The position numbers and the translations under genes were made by a program. Positions 63,342 through 64,000 of a DNA stretch of 64,000 bases are shown here, piece by piece. Below the pieces are notes generated by a model. That model was not told the origin of the DNA. It saw nothing but the letters and a program-made list of their open reading frames with translations, and searched no databases. Within the stretch, counting starts at the first letter, position 1. Every line of letters begins with the position of its first letter. The stretch covers positions 62,001 through 126,000 of the forward strand of contig JAHBVR010000016.1 in the NCBI GenBank assembly GCA_019637395.1. Reading direction: 5' to 3'. The DNA comes from Vulcanimicrobiota bacterium. Its GTDB lineage: Bacteria > Vulcanimicrobiota > Xenobia > Xenobiales > JADMJV01.

Positions 63342-63764
63342 ATGTTTGAAACGCTCACCATTACCACTCTCCTCCTGATTGCCTTCTTCGCCTACCAAAA
63401 TGTGCGTTGGGGCCTGACCAGCGCAATCCCCAAGGACGCTCAAGCTCGCCTGCGCTTTTATTGCAGCGAGTGCCTCACCACCGTTAAACAACTGCTGGCG
63501 GGAGCGCGCATCGAGCACCTGGAGGGAGAGCGCCTGAGCTTTAACAACGGCCAGCAACTGTTCATCCGCGAAGGCGATGTCATTCTACAACAACCCGGCC
63601 AAAAAGACCGGGTGCTGCACACTCTGGGTAAGCGCGGCGAGCTGACCTTTGAACGCCTCTCCGATACCGGCCTGATGGTCAACATCCGCGCTCAAGAGGC
63701 CGAAGAAGCTCACCGCATCGCCTGCCGCCTCGAGGTCGAATTCCTGGAACCCGCTCAGGTATAA
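63342..63764 (+). CDS. Short membrane-anchored protein, paralogue of 34142-34564
   Basis: 140 residues from ATG 63342; ATG 63333 lies 3 codons upstream. The start was set by the paralogue, which begins MFESLTITT where this one begins MFETLTITT. One hydrophobic helix (about 5-20), SECLTTVKQLL, a beta-rich middle and a C-terminal AEEAHRIACRLEVEF match the 34 kb protein along the whole chain. No known domain. The helix anchors it in the membrane. The palindrome in its promoter makes it a likely target of a regulator, which the 34 kb copy lacks. Confidence 0.75.
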   Translation: MFETLTITTLLLIAFFAYQNVRWGLTSAIPKDAQARLRFYCSECLTTVKQLLAGARIEHLEGERLSFNNGQQLFIREGDVILQQPGQKDRVLHTLGKRGELTFERLSDTGLMVNIRAQEAEEAHRIACRLEVEFLEPAQV

Positions 63765-63766
63765 GT

Positions 63767-63797
63767 AAAAGCGGCCCTCGCCGTGAGGCGGGGCCGC
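63767..63797 (-). terminator. Terminator for the right-edge minus-strand gene
   Basis: GCGGCCCTCGCC and GGCGGGGCCGC pair with one bulged base around GTGA. On the minus strand the stem is followed by TTTTACTT; on the plus strand no U run follows. It lies 22 bp beyond the stop of the minus-strand gene. Confidence 0.7.
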
Positions 63798-63819
63798 AGT
63801 CTTGAAGGCTGGTTAGGCT

Positions 63820-64000
63820 TTAGTGGCGACGGAAGCGGCCGCGGCGGCGATGTCCACCACCCTGACCATTCCCACCGCCGTCATGACCGCCGTGGTGACG
63901 GTGCATCTGGTGATCTCCACGATCGCCTCGGTTATCGCGATTATCGCGGTTGTCGCGATTGTCACGGTCCCCTCCGCCGTTATTGTGATGGTGACGCTCG
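63820..64000 (-). CDS. C-terminal end of an Arg/Asp/Asn/His/Gly-rich protein
   Basis: Only the last 59 codons are in the window; the start lies beyond the right edge. The tail reads ERHHHNNGGGD, then four consecutive RDN triplets and two RGD-like units, then a His/Gly-rich stretch and a basic end (GHRRRGRFRRH). The choice of this frame rests on the downstream terminator, on the repeat being regular at protein level while its codons vary (CGT/CGC, GAC/GAT, AAT/AAC), and on the stop in one alternative frame. Such tails bind RNA, metal or membrane lipids in other proteins; the function here is unknown. Confidence 0.5.
   Translation of the reverse strand, partial: ERHHHNNGGGDRDNRDNRDNRDNRGDRGDHQMHRHHGGHDGGGNGQGGGHRRRGRFRRH

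Overview
The window is a 64 kb stretch of a GC-rich, gene-dense bacterial chromosome. It carries McsA, McsB, a UVR-containing ClpC, RadA, a class A penicillin-binding protein, signal-peptide and lipoprotein genes, and prepilins with type IV pilin leaders. Several proteins have few obvious relatives, and many starts are GTG or TTG. These traits fit an uncultivated-type Terrabacteria lineage (for example Vulcanimicrobiota/Eremiobacterota or Armatimonadota-like), but I cannot prove the phylum from the sequence. No rRNA, tRNA, CRISPR array, insertion sequence or origin was found.

Layout. 0-4.1 kb: a clostripain-like C11 peptidase that runs off the left edge, divergent from a GGDEF/EAL protein. 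4.1-5.2 kb: a lower-GC island with a PIN-domain toxin and broken small frames. 5.3-9.6 kb: a secreted protein, then a sugar-use set (PfkB kinase, GH4 phospho-glycosidase, small membrane protein, APC permease). 9.6-16.4 kb: a PadR regulator with a secreted coiled-coil partner, a lipase-like hydrolase, a decayed amidotransferase-like gene, Nudix, FHA, HAD phosphatase and lytic transglycosylase genes. 16.4-16.8 kb: six tandem copies of a 60-bp hairpin repeat. 16.8-20.2 kb: a molybdenum hydroxylase pair with a MocA-like maturation enzyme. 20-24.4 kb: a remnant of a membrane protein, a large translocator-like low-complexity protein, and a divergent metalloprotease with a glycine-zipper tail. 24.4-28.4 kb: homoserine acyltransferase followed by a prepilin/prepilin/PilX-like cassette. 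28.4-34.6 kb: cysteine desulfurase, an EEP-fold hydrolase, an ATP-grasp enzyme, a Fic remnant, a paladin-like phosphatase and a short anchored protein. 34.6-42.3 kb: mcsB-mcsA, a second pilin cassette with different gene order, and clpC. 42.4-52.4 kb: uncharacterised proteins, peroxiredoxin, kamA-radA, PBP1A with two small partners, and an esterase-like protein. 52.5-63.2 kb: a nine-gene, tightly overlapped operon for an activated heptose (GDP-D-glycero-alpha-D-manno-heptose route), flanked by two large membrane proteins of glycosyltransferase type. 63.3-64 kb: a paralogue of the short anchored protein under a palindromic operator, then the C-terminal end of an Arg/Asp/Asn-rich protein.

How the parts work together. 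The heptose operon, the two polytopic membrane proteins, the PBP, the lytic transglycosylase and the two pilin cassettes all serve the cell surface. McsA/McsB/ClpC form an arginine-phosphorylation proteolysis module, here split by a pilin cassette. A scattered group of hydrolases (C11 peptidase, lipase, EEP enzyme, paladin-like phosphatase, HEVGH metalloprotease) has Pro-rich N-termini without classic signal peptides. Three of them share the plan of a Pro-rich tail, one hydrophobic segment, then an enzyme domain. Together with the translocator-like protein at 20.6-23.0 kb, this is the most interesting unexplained theme. A second lead is an 11-base site shared by the padR promoter and the promoter of the 63 kb gene.
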